A stretch of 64,000 nucleotides of DNA from JBCDIQ01 sp039024295 (GCA_039024295.1 JBCDIQ010000001.1:1-64000); one strand, 5' to 3'. Positions 17,934 to 27,167 are shown, counted from the first letter of the stretch. Made by a program: numbers and translations. Notes: a model not told the origin generated them from the letters alone.

Positions 17934-20348
17934 TTAAAACAATTCAGGAAAACGGTCAGGCTCAGCCTCGTTCATCAATTCATACACCTCTTTGAATACG
18001 TGCTCAACCTGAGGCTTGGAGAAGTAATCCCCATCGGAACCGTAAGCGGGCCGGTGTGGCTGAGAAGTCAGGGTCACAGGCTCTGAATCCAGGTAGTAAT
18101 ACCCTCCCTGTTTTTCAAGAACCTCCTGCATCATAAATGCGGTGGCACCGCCTGGTACATCTTCATCCAAAAACAGGATGCGACTGGTTTTCTTAAGGGA
18201 CTCCACAATCCTGTGGTGGCGATCGAATGGAAGCAAGCTTTGGACATCTATTACTTCTACCTCGATTCCCAACTCGGAAAGCTGTTCGGCTGCTGCCATC
18301 GCAATGCGGCAACAAGCACCGTAAGTTACAATGGTCACATCGTCTCCTTCTCGTAAAATCTCTGGAACACCCAAGGGCAAGCAAAACTCACTGAGGTTAT
18401 CTGGGCATTTTTCTTTCAGTCTATATCCATTCAGGACTTCTACCACAACGGCAGGTTCGTCTCCTTTGAAGAGGGTATTGTAAAATCCGGCTGCCTGGGT
18501 CATGTTACGAGGGACCAGTACATGCATGCCGCGCAGTGCATGAATAATCATGCCCATTGGGGAGCCTGCATGCCAGATACCTTCTAAGCGGTGGCCACGC
18601 GTACGGATGATGGCAGGTGCTTTTTGTCCACCTCTGGTTCGGTATTGCAAACAGGCCAAGTCATCCGACAAGGTCTGAATGGCATAGATAAAATAATCGA
18701 GGTACTGTATTTCTGCGATGGGCCTTAACCCACGTAACGCAAGGCCAATTGCCTGCCCGGCGATAGTAGCCTCGCGAATGCCGGTGTCAAAGATTCTGCT
18801 TTCGGTATATTTCGCTTGCAGGTCTTTAAATCCCTGATTGACATCTCCCAAATATCCCACATCTTCTCCGAATGCCACGGCACGAGCGTCACGCTCAAAA
18901 ATGAGGTCAAAACATTTATTGAGCACCTCAAATCCGCTCATTATAGGAGAGCTTTCGCTATAAGCTGCTGGAACGGCTTCTACTTCCTTAGCTGCCTCCG
19001 TGGAATGGCTGTACAAGTAGGTGTTATACCGGTCGGCGTTGGCTGCTTCTTGGTTCTTTTTCCATGTCAGAAGGACTTCCCTCACCGGATGATGCTGTGG
19101 CATAGCCACCAACGCTTCGTGGGCAATCTCCATTAACTCCCCACGAGAAGGAACTGACAAGGCAGTTAGCTTGCGAAGCACTTCATTCACCCCTTCTAAC
19201 GAGAGCTGCTGTTGTACCTCTTTCAATAAATTGCTCAGCTCCGCTTGCTCTTGTTGAATGGGAGCCAGATAGGTATCCCAAGCCGTATTCTTGATCTTTC
19301 TAACCGACTTTCGATCTTCTTTTTCCCAAGCATCCATTTCCTCCTCACCCGCCATGCCCTCACGGATAATCCACTGCCGCATTCGTAACAGACAATCATT
19401 CTCTGCTTCCCACGCCAACCTTTCGGGACTTTTATAACGCTCATGGCTACCTGAAGTTGAGTGCCCCTGGGGCTGGGTCATCTCTATCACGTGAATGATG
19501 GAGGGGACATGCGCTTCCCGCGCAAGCTTCGCAGCCTCCTGGTAGGCTTTATACAAGCCAGGATAATCCCAACCATGGACTCGAAATATTTCAAAACCTG
19601 CATCCTGATCTGTACGCTGGAAACCTTTTAAGACTTCAGAAATGTTGGACTTCGTGACTTGGTAATGGTTAGGGACAGAGATTCCGTAGCCATCATCCCA
19701 AATCGACATCACTGCGGGGATTTGCAATACCCCGATCGCATTAATGGCTTCCCAAAAAAGGCCCTCTGCACAACTGGCATTTCCAATGGTGCCAAATGCA
19801 ATTTCATTCCCGTTCCTGGAAAACTGATCTAAGTCGGCCAGCGCAGGTATATCACGATACAGTTTGGAAGCCTGGGCCAACCCTACGAGGCGAGGCATCT
19901 GCGAGGCAGTGGGTGACCCATCTGCAGAGGAGTTGTACTGCTGGGTGAGGTCTCGCCAGGTACCGTCGGTGTTCAGGCTTCGGCTGGCAAAGTGAGCATT
20001 CATTTGTCGACCCGCAGAGTGCGGTTCGGCGGTCACATCTGCATGTGCGTATAGCTGGGCAAAAAACTGCTCCAGCGTAACCAAACCGGTAGCCAGTGCC
20101 CACGTCTGGTCTCGATAATATCCAGACCGAAAGTCTCCAGGCTGAGTAGCACGCGCCATGGCCAATTGAGCTACCTCTTTCCCATCTCCAAAAATTCCGA
20201 ACTTTGCCTTACCTGTAAGGACTTCCTTTCTACCTGTAAGGCTGGCTTGGCGACTGCGATAGCCCAGGCGGTAATCCGAAAGTACATCCGTTTGAGACAA
20301 TGACATGGTAGGAGGGTGAGAGGGGGAAAGATCGAATGAATGCTCCAT
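17934..20348 (-). CDS. Fused E1 alpha-beta oxo acid dehydrogenase, variant TPP site
   Basis: An 804-residue E1 alpha-beta fusion, first gene of the pair. The alpha half runs to about 430 and the beta half starts near MSGFEVLNKCFDLIFERDARAVAFGEDVGYLGDVNQGF. The TPP/Mg motif is unusual: the expected GDG is GNA (N190), and the expected distal Asn, 29 residues on, is D219 in WDDGYGIS. The Asp and Asn thus appear exchanged, while the neighbouring EG and GYGIS are kept. Helpers such as YYRDQTWALATG and HSAGRQMNAHF remain. It may act on a different 2-oxo acid. The start could be ATG 20348 or ATG 20306 (MSLSQTD); conservation begins after the latter. Confidence 0.88.
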   Translation of the reverse strand: MEHSFDLSPSHPPTMSLSQTDVLSDYRLGYRSRQASLTGRKEVLTGKAKFGIFGDGKEVAQLAMARATQPGDFRSGYYRDQTWALATGLVTLEQFFAQLYAHADVTAEPHSAGRQMNAHFASRSLNTDGTWRDLTQQYNSSADGSPTASQMPRLVGLAQASKLYRDIPALADLDQFSRNGNEIAFGTIGNASCAEGLFWEAINAIGVLQIPAVMSIWDDGYGISVPNHYQVTKSNISEVLKGFQRTDQDAGFEIFRVHGWDYPGLYKAYQEAAKLAREAHVPSIIHVIEMTQPQGHSTSGSHERYKSPERLAWEAENDCLLRMRQWIIREGMAGEEEMDAWEKEDRKSVRKIKNTAWDTYLAPIQQEQAELSNLLKEVQQQLSLEGVNEVLRKLTALSVPSRGELMEIAHEALVAMPQHHPVREVLLTWKKNQEAANADRYNTYLYSHSTEAAKEVEAVPAAYSESSPIMSGFEVLNKCFDLIFERDARAVAFGEDVGYLGDVNQGFKDLQAKYTESRIFDTGIREATIAGQAIGLALRGLRPIAEIQYLDYFIYAIQTLSDDLACLQYRTRGGQKAPAIIRTRGHRLEGIWHAGSPMGMIIHALRGMHVLVPRNMTQAAGFYNTLFKGDEPAVVVEVLNGYRLKEKCPDNLSEFCLPLGVPEILREGDDVTIVTYGACCRIAMAAAEQLSELGIEVEVIDVQSLLPFDRHHRIVESLKKTSRILFLDEDVPGGATAFMMQEVLEKQGGYYYLDSEPVTLTSQPHRPAYGSDGDYFSKPQVEHVFKEVYELMNEAEPDRFPELF

Positions 20349-20607
20349 AGTGTTGTGTTGTTGCGTAGCGAGTGACTGAAAATGAGATATTTACCAAAAA
20401 TAAACCATCCCAATAAGCCGCTGGTTGGTACTGCAAAGGTACGGTTTGAGGCCGAAAATACCAGCGAAATAGCCCGCCATATTTACAACTGCCAAGCCCT
20501 TCCTTTCGTTAAAAAAGCCGTAAGTTTGGTCTGATTTGGCTTTAACAAACAGTTTTTTGCTTAACAATAGCTGGAGCTGATGATTTATAAAAGAAATACA
20601 ATTTTAG

Positions 20608-21318
20608 GTGATGAATGTTCAACTGAAAATAATCCGTTTTTCATCTTTTAGGGCACTATCCATACTCGGGCTATTGCTGCTAATGCCAGGATGGAACCTG
20701 ATCGCCCAGACAGGTGGTGGTAGCCATCATTTCAAAATTGCGCGATTGAAATACGAAGGTGGCGGCGACTGGTATGCAAACCCAACGTCCCTTCCTAACC
20801 TCATCAAGCATATCAATAAACAAAGCACGGTAAAAATTGCTCCTGTGCCAGATGAGGTAGAACCGGGTGGTACCCAGATTTTCCAATACCCTTATGTGTA
20901 CATGACCGGCCACGGAAACGTCACCTTTAGTGATGCTGATGCACAAAACCTCAGGCGATACCTGATCTCGGGGGGCTTCCTTCACATTGACGACAATTAC
21001 GGCATGGACCGTTACGTCCGATCAGAGATTAAAAAGGTATTTCCAGAGCTGGAGTTTGTGGAGTTGCCCTTTTCACACGAGATATTTCGTCAACATCATC
21101 AATTCGACAAAGGACTACCGAAAATTCACGAACACGATGGCAAGCCTCCCCAAGGACTGGCCCTGATCTATGAAGGCCGCGTAGTGGTATTCTACACCTT
21201 TGAATGTGATTTAGGCGATGGATGGGAAGATCCAGGGGTTCACAATGACCCTGTAACTGTTCGCCAAGAGGCCCTAAATATGGGTGCCAACATCGTGTTG
21301 TGGGCCATTGGACATTAG
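20608..21318 (+). CDS. DUF4159 domain protein
   Basis: A 236-residue protein with an N-terminal signal (RALSILGLLLLMPGWNLIAQ) and a DUF4159 domain over almost all the rest. Typical stretches are HHFKIARLKYEGGGDWYANPTSLPNL, YPYVYMTGHGNVTFSDADAQNLRRYLISGGFLHIDDNYG and LALIYEGRVVVFYTFECDLGDGWED. The fold is related to class I glutamine amidotransferases and ThuA-like domains, but no enzyme activity is known. In Bacteroidota such genes often lie near MoxR and von Willebrand genes; none is seen here. ATG 20608 or 20611 may be the start. Confidence 0.88.
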   Translation: MMNVQLKIIRFSSFRALSILGLLLLMPGWNLIAQTGGGSHHFKIARLKYEGGGDWYANPTSLPNLIKHINKQSTVKIAPVPDEVEPGGTQIFQYPYVYMTGHGNVTFSDADAQNLRRYLISGGFLHIDDNYGMDRYVRSEIKKVFPELEFVELPFSHEIFRQHHQFDKGLPKIHEHDGKPPQGLALIYEGRVVVFYTFECDLGDGWEDPGVHNDPVTVRQEALNMGANIVLWAIGH

Positions 21319-21360
21319 GTACTCTAGGCAATTAGGTGCTAGTGTCGAAGTTGACAGGCC

Positions 21361-22884
21361 TTAATCCTCCTTTAATGCTCTGGCTTCACGGATGAGCTTA
21401 AGGGCAAAATCTAATTGCGTATCCTTTTCCTCTACCAGGTCCTCTAAACGGTCTGGAACGAGGTAGTTAGGCTGTAATCCATAAGGGACATAGGCCATGC
21501 TTGAATCTGAGTGGATACGAATGGTAGCAAGGTAGCCTGCAAGGGAAGTATTGGGCAAGGTAAATGGGACTGTATTTCCGAAAGTTCCCGTTTCCGTCCC
21601 GCCTCCTGGCACCCCGATTACCTGTCCAATTCCATACCTCCGAAAAGCATAGGTAAAAATACAGGAATTGGAGATCGAAAGCCCATCAATGAGCAGATAC
21701 ACATTTCCCTTGAACCTTCTTTCGGGCTTCTCAGGCCAGGAAATGTTTCGAGCGATGGTATCTCGTACCCCGACCTCAGCATCCAGTATCGCCATATTGA
21801 TCGCTCCTAATGCTTTGGGGAACAACTTCGTCGTCAGCCCGGGCCACCAGATTCTTTCTCGAAGCCGATTCTTGGAAGCCTGGCCTCCTTTGATGCTCAT
21901 AAACTGGGTGTAGTAGAAGGCAGAATCAGCCAGATAGGACATCAACCGCTTTCCTCTATACAGTTTTCCACCGGTATTGCCACGCAGATCAATGATCAAG
22001 GTTTCTGTTTTTTGCTCGTTTATCTCCTTGAATGACGCTTTCATGAACCGTTCAAACAATTTGGTTTTGCTCGCGCTAAAAGACCTCACCTTCATCCGCG
22101 CCACACGCCCCTCCTCCAGGTATTCAAGGGTAAACATTTCTTCAGCAACTTCGCGGGCAGAAGGGCGATCTCTTTTTTTCATTGGAGGCGGAGGGGGCCA
22201 ACGCTTGATTCCCTCAACTGTCACAGTTTGGGTATCCGATTCTTGATAAGGAATAAAAGAAACCTGATTGAGGCTGTCCACAGGAATGTAAAGAGGCAAT
22301 TTTCCTTTAAAAAATACTTCCATCATCCGCTCGCGGGAACTGCTAATCGTGCCATCAGTTGGGGCACTCCCAAGCATGGATTTGGTGATTTCATTTATCG
22401 AAAATCCATTGACATTGATGAGCTGGCTTCCCTTAGCAATAACTGAATCTGTCCCTTCCATCAGGTACAATTTACCATTAAGGTAGCGTACGCGCATATC
22501 CAGGTAAAATCCGCCTTCGATTGCATATTCGTTCTTGGCCAGTGGCAGTAAGATTCGCGAATGAATGTCCCCAAGGGAAACAATGATGGGATTCACCAAG
22601 TGGTAAAACTCAATCGCCGTGAGGGAATCTTCAGACTGCTTTCGTACATGGGCAAAAGCTGCTTCCAACTCTTCAGGCGTGGTGAAGGCATAGAGATTCG
22701 GATGCGCATCTTCCAAGAAACGCGCTAAACTGTCTATATCTGCCTGCAATGCATCAGGCGGAACTTTTGAAAGAGAGGACAAACGAGGGGATGGGGCTTG
22801 TGCCGTGGATTTACCAAAAAATGCACAGCATAACCCCCCACAAACGATGATCAGGCGAAGATAGGTGGGTAGCATACCATTCAA
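21361..22884 (-). CDS. S41 family C-terminal processing-type peptidase
   Basis: A 507-residue exported serine peptidase of family S41. After the signal region (RLIIVCGGLCCAFFGKSTAQ) there is a helical N-terminal part (LQADIDSLARFLEDAHPNLYAF) and a degenerate PDZ-like segment (GSQLINVNGFSINEI). The S41 core has TLIIDLRGNTGGKLYRGKRLMSYLA and the nucleophile region LIDGLSISNSCIFTYAFRRYGIGQVIGVPGGGTETG. It resembles Bacteroidota tail-specific peptidases with a periplasmic or surface location. It lies 14 bp downstream of the next gene on the same strand, so the two probably form an operon. Confidence 0.88.
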   Translation of the reverse strand: MNGMLPTYLRLIIVCGGLCCAFFGKSTAQAPSPRLSSLSKVPPDALQADIDSLARFLEDAHPNLYAFTTPEELEAAFAHVRKQSEDSLTAIEFYHLVNPIIVSLGDIHSRILLPLAKNEYAIEGGFYLDMRVRYLNGKLYLMEGTDSVIAKGSQLINVNGFSINEITKSMLGSAPTDGTISSSRERMMEVFFKGKLPLYIPVDSLNQVSFIPYQESDTQTVTVEGIKRWPPPPPMKKRDRPSAREVAEEMFTLEYLEEGRVARMKVRSFSASKTKLFERFMKASFKEINEQKTETLIIDLRGNTGGKLYRGKRLMSYLADSAFYYTQFMSIKGGQASKNRLRERIWWPGLTTKLFPKALGAINMAILDAEVGVRDTIARNISWPEKPERRFKGNVYLLIDGLSISNSCIFTYAFRRYGIGQVIGVPGGGTETGTFGNTVPFTLPNTSLAGYLATIRIHSDSSMAYVPYGLQPNYLVPDRLEDLVEEKDTQLDFALKLIREARALKED

Positions 22885-22898
22885 AACGGAGGAGAAAA

Positions 22899-23831
22899 TT
22901 ATCGCTGGCTGATTACGGTAAGGGTCCCAAAATCAATGTTACAGATTACATGGGTACAGGGGGCACCAGCAGCCCGCTTAATATAGGCTTGATTTACATA
23001 GATGGCTTGGCCTGCTTCAAGTTCCTGAAAATCATCGGGCAAGTTGGCATCTGTAAACAGTCCACTTTTCAGTACAATTTTAGTCGGATGGTCAGGATGA
23101 ATTCTAAGGATACAATCTCCCATTCCTTGTTGGATGAAGACAGTCGAATTAACCGGCTTTCCCTTGCCTAAGGTGGCTTTGGTCTCACCCATGTCATTCC
23201 TGACAGAAATCATCTCAGCCTGAGCAAACTCAAGGTTTTTGAGCACCACTTTTGCCTTGGCCACATGAATATCCATTTTCTCCATTTCCACGCGGTTGGG
23301 CGCATCATAGGTAATATGGATGTCGGAGAATGCCGAGTGTATTTCCACCCGGTTAAAACTCATGTCCGACAAATTAAGGCGGGTAATTCCCCTGCCTAAA
23401 TCCAGGTATAGGTCTGTGGTTGCAGAAGGGTCAGGAAGGAACAAGGTGGCAAAGCTCTCTTCTTCATATCCCTGTAAGGAAATTACCTTTGAGCCGAAAT
23501 CATCTACAGCCTCTGCGGGAGAAATGGCTTTAGCGGTCAATTGGTTCTCAATGTCAACTGAAAAGTTGCGGGTTAAGTGTCCGTACTGATTGATATTCGA
23601 GGATAACCCTAATCGGAGGTTAGGATCGGAGGTCCGGAATTCGGATATGCTGTACCCGCACATGCGCGAGGACCACATATTCAAGTCACCCGTCGGAACT
23701 TGAATATTCAGGAAAACATGACTAATAGAAGGACCGGTAGGCATGGTGTCATTGCTAACCGCGGTTTGGGAGAATCCAGATTGAAACTGGATGACCATTC
23801 CTACTACAAGACCAAAAGCGCTAATTCTCAT
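22899..23831 (-). CDS. Exported protein, adhesin-like beta-helix
   Basis: A 310-residue protein I cannot assign to a named family with confidence. It has a signal peptide (ISAFGLVVGMVIQFQSGFSQ). The central part has short alternating segments such as YLDLGRGITRLNLSDMSFNRVEIHSAFSDIHITY, VVLKNLEFAQAEMISVRNDMGETKATLG and STVFIQQGMGDCILRIHP. These resemble the single-stranded right-handed beta-helix of DUF2807/toast-rack type proteins common in Bacteroidota. It is the first gene of a likely operon with the S41 peptidase 14 bp downstream, so it may be that peptidase's partner or substrate. Confidence 0.6.
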   Translation of the reverse strand: MRISAFGLVVGMVIQFQSGFSQTAVSNDTMPTGPSISHVFLNIQVPTGDLNMWSSRMCGYSISEFRTSDPNLRLGLSSNINQYGHLTRNFSVDIENQLTAKAISPAEAVDDFGSKVISLQGYEEESFATLFLPDPSATTDLYLDLGRGITRLNLSDMSFNRVEIHSAFSDIHITYDAPNRVEMEKMDIHVAKAKVVLKNLEFAQAEMISVRNDMGETKATLGKGKPVNSTVFIQQGMGDCILRIHPDHPTKIVLKSGLFTDANLPDDFQELEAGQAIYVNQAYIKRAAGAPCTHVICNIDFGTLTVISQR

Positions 23832-24059
23832 ATGGTTATCTAATACGTCCGGAACCTGTATGAAGTTGGGATAATTAAATCGTAAGAGAGAAAGGACGCT
23901 CTATCATGGAAATTCTATATATAGATTTCTCTCTTATTTAACAAAAAAATAATCCGTTGGTTCCTGTTTTTCGTTTAATTTTTTGTTCCCTAATTGCCAG
24001 TTCATCCAAACGATAAATCTGGCTTTTGGTTACTAATGGCAAAAAAGAACTTTTAATAG

Positions 24060-24638
24060 ATGCCTGGAGCACTTCATGATATCGAGCCTTTTTTTGGTTG
24101 GCTAAATCTCTATAGCCACGAGATTGATCCTAACTCTCCTTTCTATCAGGTGGAGCACAATCAGTTTTACTATGATCGATCCATGAACCGCATTCCGGTT
24201 CATCCGCTGTGGGATTTCATTGGCTCTGAAAGTTTATTGGTCAAAATCCTGTACGCGAATTATGACCAGCACTACGCCATCGTTGAGTTATTTGGAGAAT
24301 GGAACGACCTGTTCGAAAATGATTACAAGCTCCTCGCGGAAAACTGCCTGACGTATTTCATTGACGCGGGCATCAATCGCTTCATTTTCATTTGCGAAAA
24401 TGTTTTCCACGGATACTTTGAATCAGATGATTACTATGAGGCCCTTCAGGATGAGCTAGAGGATGGTTGGATCTGCATGATCCGACCTCGACATGGACTT
24501 TGGGAAGAAATGGAGGCATATAACCTCACTTCCTACTTTTTTCATTCACCGCTTATTGATGACCTGAATTGGCGAAAGCTGAAACCCCACCAATTATTTG
24601 GGGCCGTGACCTCCAGGCTGCCCAAGTTATTGACCTGA
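24060..24638 (+). CDS. Conserved hypothetical cytoplasmic protein
   Basis: A 192-residue acidic protein with no signal peptide or membrane helix, rich in aromatic residues (FFGWLNLYSHEIDP, HNQFYYDRSMNRIP, FENDYKLLAENCLTYFID, NRFIFICENVFHGYFESDDYYE). The alternating pattern suggests an alpha/beta single domain. It looks like a protein restricted to the phylum; I cannot give a function. The start ATG 24060 follows 228 bp of noncoding DNA in which I see no feature. Its stop lies 2 bp from the stop of the convergent small membrane protein. Confidence 0.65.
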   Translation: MPGALHDIEPFFGWLNLYSHEIDPNSPFYQVEHNQFYYDRSMNRIPVHPLWDFIGSESLLVKILYANYDQHYAIVELFGEWNDLFENDYKLLAENCLTYFIDAGINRFIFICENVFHGYFESDDYYEALQDELEDGWICMIRPRHGLWEEMEAYNLTSYFFHSPLIDDLNWRKLKPHQLFGAVTSRLPKLLT

Positions 24639-24640
24639 CG

Positions 24641-25036
24641 TTAATCGTCGTTTACCTTTTCTACGCTGTCAACGAAGTATTTCGTATCACCTCTCCAGCT
24701 AAACTGGAAGAATTTCTCTTCGTAGTGCAATTTCACCCGGTATCCGCGGTCCATGGCGTCTTGTAGGGCGTCCAACACCTCCTGGTTGCCACGATCCACA
24801 GAGAAATGCCAGATGGTAGAAGCGAGGTCATCTCCTCCTCCGCCATCAGAAAAGCCACCCGTGTTGAGCTGACCTTCCCAGGTTTTAAATGCCACTCCTT
24901 TGAAACTAAGTTTTACAACAGTTCCAGCCCTGGCACCATCACTGAATGAAGCTGACAAAGCAAACCAGGTAAAACCGCCTCCTAACAGAAATACACCTAG
25001 CAGGAAAAAAAGCAGAAATCGCTTGAATTTACTCAT
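24641..25036 (-). CDS. Small membrane-anchored protein of the mislabelled 6PGDH family
   Basis: A 131-residue protein with one N-terminal helix (LLFFLLGVFLLGGGFTWFAL) and a ~100-residue outer domain. Marks of a common Bacteroidota family are GARAGTVVKLSFKGVAFKTWEGQLNTGGF, STIWHFSVDRGNQEVLDALQDAM and RVKLHYEEKFFQFSWRGDTKYFVDSVE. Databases sometimes call this family 6-phosphogluconate dehydrogenase, but it has no Rossmann fold or catalytic residues and is far too short. Function unknown; the anchor and conserved WRGDTKYFV core suggest a periplasmic role. Confidence 0.75.
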   Translation of the reverse strand: MSKFKRFLLFFLLGVFLLGGGFTWFALSASFSDGARAGTVVKLSFKGVAFKTWEGQLNTGGFSDGGGGDDLASTIWHFSVDRGNQEVLDALQDAMDRGYRVKLHYEEKFFQFSWRGDTKYFVDSVEKVNDD

Positions 25037-25075
25037 GGGTTTTGAGATTTAGGTTGTGCAAACATAGCAATTAGA

Positions 25076-25237
25076 TTCAGCAAATTGGAGGAAGAAAACA
25101 GGAATCTGCTTAAGGATAAAAGCTATGCGGCGATTATTCAATTTGTGAGACGAAACTTTAGGCTATCCGTCACCCTCAAGGGAACGAGCATGCCTTTTGA
25201 GGTTTACTGCCCATCGGCAACTTTTGTTACTATTTAG
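25076..25237 (+). pseudogene. Possible short coding remnant between two genes
   Basis: One frame is open here and ends in TAG near 25236. It reads LEEENRNLLKDKSYAAIIQF, then RRNFRLSVTLKGTSMPFEVYC. The composition looks protein-like, but there is no ATG or GTG near the beginning and only a TTG at 25085. It may be the 3' remnant of a lost gene, or chance. No homologue comes to mind. Confidence 0.2.
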
Positions 25238-26199
25238 TCACAATCAAGCATGTTCAATTCCTCATTGACATCAAAGTGGTCCTGGAATGCGTGAATCTTC
25301 TCTTTTAGCTTGAGTAAAAAGGTTTGGTGGGCAGCACTTTCAGGGTTCCGAGGCCGGTGATTCAACCCGGCTCGAACCTTGGCCCATTCTTCGAGGATTC
25401 CTGTGGTTGTGGTAGCAAAATAAGTTTGTGAGAACTTTTGCCAAATGTAGGTCTGTGCAAAATTGGAAGGGTGCAACAGATCATCCGTATAATATCTATA
25501 GTCTCGGAGGTCGTCCATCAATGCCTCAAAAGCAGGAAAATAACTTATCCAGTCACCGTATTGAAGGGATAATTCGTGACAAAAAAGCCGCAACGTGGCC
25601 TTGCTCACACTGTTGAGGGTTAACGTATCTTTGAGATGTCTTACGGGGCTCACAGTCAGAATTACCCTAAGGTCAGGTCGGAAGATTTTCAGGTGTTCCA
25701 AAAGGGGTTGATATACTTCTAAAAGGTTTGCCAAAGAGCTTAGTCTTGGCTCGAAAAAGCCTGCCGGGTACCGATGACAATTGGCCACAACCTCGCCATT
25801 GTCCTTTCTGAAAAAACCTTTTGCGGTCCCAAAAGTCAGAATAAGGACATCGGTTTGTTGTAAAAAAGAGGAAAATTGTTCCAGTGCAGCATTCCATTGG
25901 TGTTGAAACGTCTCCTTGTCAGGAGTGGAAAAACTGGTGTGCGAATCAAAGTTATGCCAAAGCCCCTGGTGTTGGATCGGGGGTACAGCGGGTAGCTCAC
26001 CTAAAGCAAGCTTAAGTTGACGAGCCATGGCCCATGGATGATAAACAATGCCAAAAGGATTTTGGAAGGCAGTAAATTTTGCTTCCATCAGCCGCTTACC
26101 GATATGCTGCGTGAAGCAAGAGCCCAGCAGTACCACCTTGTGGGAATGGTTGAGGTCAAATGAAGCTGGTTCTGGGATAAGCTCGGTCCGAAACTTCAT
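25234..26199 (-). CDS. GSCFA domain protein
   Basis: A 321-residue protein of the GSCFA family, named for a conserved N-terminal motif, here VVLLGSCFTQHIGKRL near residue 25. The family is distantly related to SGNH/GDSL hydrolases. The Ser of GSCF and a late DDLLHPSNFAQTYIW stretch (Asp and His) would fit a Ser-His catalytic set, and VLILTFGTAKGF matches the third block. No signal peptide is visible, so it is likely cytoplasmic. Substrate is unknown. It is divergent from the CarboxypepD_reg gene 56 bp away. Confidence 0.88.
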   Translation of the reverse strand: MKFRTELIPEPASFDLNHSHKVVLLGSCFTQHIGKRLMEAKFTAFQNPFGIVYHPWAMARQLKLALGELPAVPPIQHQGLWHNFDSHTSFSTPDKETFQHQWNAALEQFSSFLQQTDVLILTFGTAKGFFRKDNGEVVANCHRYPAGFFEPRLSSLANLLEVYQPLLEHLKIFRPDLRVILTVSPVRHLKDTLTLNSVSKATLRLFCHELSLQYGDWISYFPAFEALMDDLRDYRYYTDDLLHPSNFAQTYIWQKFSQTYFATTTTGILEEWAKVRAGLNHRPRNPESAAHQTFLLKLKEKIHAFQDHFDVNEELNMLDCD

Positions 26200-26255
26200 A
26201 CTATAGCTGTTAGTATATGTTAATACGCAACAATGAGATTCTTATATTTACCTGC

Positions 26256-26921
26256 ATGAAAGTTAAAACCTGTCTGTTAGTATGCCTACTGGCCTTGCCA
26301 TTTTTTGGGTACACCCAAGCTCAAAGTGGTATCTACCAGCTTTCGGGTCTGATCATTAGCCAAGCTGACAATGAACCGATTCCTTATGTAACAGTGCAGG
26401 TGAATCACAGCAGGCGAGGTACCATTAGCAACGAAGAAGGATTTTACAGTATTCCGGTAACTGAATATGATACGGTATTCTTCACACACGTAGGGTTCAA
26501 ACGGCTTGCGTTTCCAGTGAGGGAATATTTGAAAAATTACCCCAATCGGAACCCCGTGTATCTATACGCCATTCACTATATGCGTCGGGATACGTTTACC
26601 CTTCCCACCATTAATATCTTCCCCTATGATACGCCGGAGGAACTGCGTACGGCCATCGTTAACATGGATCCAACCGGAACACCTGAGGCCATTGCCAGGG
26701 AAAATATGAACCCAGAGGTAATAGATGCCATCATTCAAACCCTTCCGGTTGATGGAGACGAACGCCTGCAAATTGGACGCCAGATGTACTATGATTACTT
26801 CCAGCAACGTAATTTGATTCCCACTGTGGGGCTTGATCCCCTTGCGGCCATGCGACTGTTACAATACGTTGCCGATAAATCAGAGAAGCGCAAAAATAAA
26901 GACCTCCATTACTGGGAGTAA
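26256..26921 (+). CDS. Carboxypeptidase-D regulatory-like domain protein
   Basis: A 221-residue exported protein. The signal peptide is MKVKTCLLVCLLALPFFGYTQAQ. I prefer ATG 26256 over ATG 26217, which would put 13 unlikely residues before it. Next is a CarboxypepD_reg-like (CarbopepD_reg_2) beta-sandwich: YQLSGLIISQADNEPIPYVTVQVNHSRRGTISNEEGFYSIPVTEYDTVFFTHVGFKR. In Bacteroidota this domain commonly opens outer-membrane TonB receptors and surface proteins. Here it stands with a ~120-residue helical tail (LRTAIVNMDPTG, RQMYYDYFQQRN) and no barrel, so it is a small periplasmic or surface accessory protein of unknown role. Confidence 0.8.
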   Translation: MKVKTCLLVCLLALPFFGYTQAQSGIYQLSGLIISQADNEPIPYVTVQVNHSRRGTISNEEGFYSIPVTEYDTVFFTHVGFKRLAFPVREYLKNYPNRNPVYLYAIHYMRRDTFTLPTINIFPYDTPEELRTAIVNMDPTGTPEAIARENMNPEVIDAIIQTLPVDGDERLQIGRQMYYDYFQQRNLIPTVGLDPLAAMRLLQYVADKSEKRKNKDLHYWE

Positions 26922-26986
26922 AACCACAATCTTTTCACTTCCTCTTTTGTCACTGTTCGACGATCCCCTGGTTCAGCATAACGCGC

Positions 26987-27092
26987 AGGTTGAGCCTGTC
27001 GAAACCAGAAGCAAAAATCGGTTCTCATTCCCCCTTCAGGCTCAAAGTCCGAACACCTCCGCGTAGGTTGAGCCTGTCGAAACCAGAAGCAA
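26987..27092. repeat. Two direct copies of a dispersed GAGCCTGTCGAAAC repeat
   Basis: A 28-bp unit, AGGTTGAGCCTGTCGAAACC followed by AGAAGCAA, occurs at 26987-27014 and again at 27065-27092 without mismatch. Its core begins GGTT and ends AACC. The same core, read as GGTTTCGACAGGCTCAACC, is a widely scattered noncoding motif in many bacterial genomes and gives spurious reading frames with FRQAQP. The interval lies between the CarboxypepD_reg gene and the ATP synthase terminator. Confidence 0.7.
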
Positions 27093-27109
27093 TATTCCAT
27101 ATAGCACCC

Positions 27110-27146
27110 CCATAAAAATAAAAAGGCACCCCATTGAGGTGCCTTT
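27110..27146 (-). terminator. Intrinsic terminator of the ATP synthase operon
   Basis: A perfect 9-bp stem (27122-27130 AAAGGCACC with 27138-27146 GGTGCCTTT) and a 7-nt loop, followed on the minus strand by TTTTTATTTTTATG. It sits 22 bp past the atpG stop and is a textbook rho-independent terminator for the operon. Confidence 0.9.
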
Positions 27147-27167
27147 CATATACCATATATATCACAA

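Noticed and set aside
24641..25036. 6-phosphogluconate dehydrogenase label often given to this family
   Set aside because: 131 residues with a membrane helix, no nucleotide-binding fold and no catalytic residues.
26909..27100. Minus-strand 63-codon frame with FWFRQAQP twice
   Set aside because: The duplicated peptide is just the translated dispersed GACAGGCTCAACC repeat and not a protein family.
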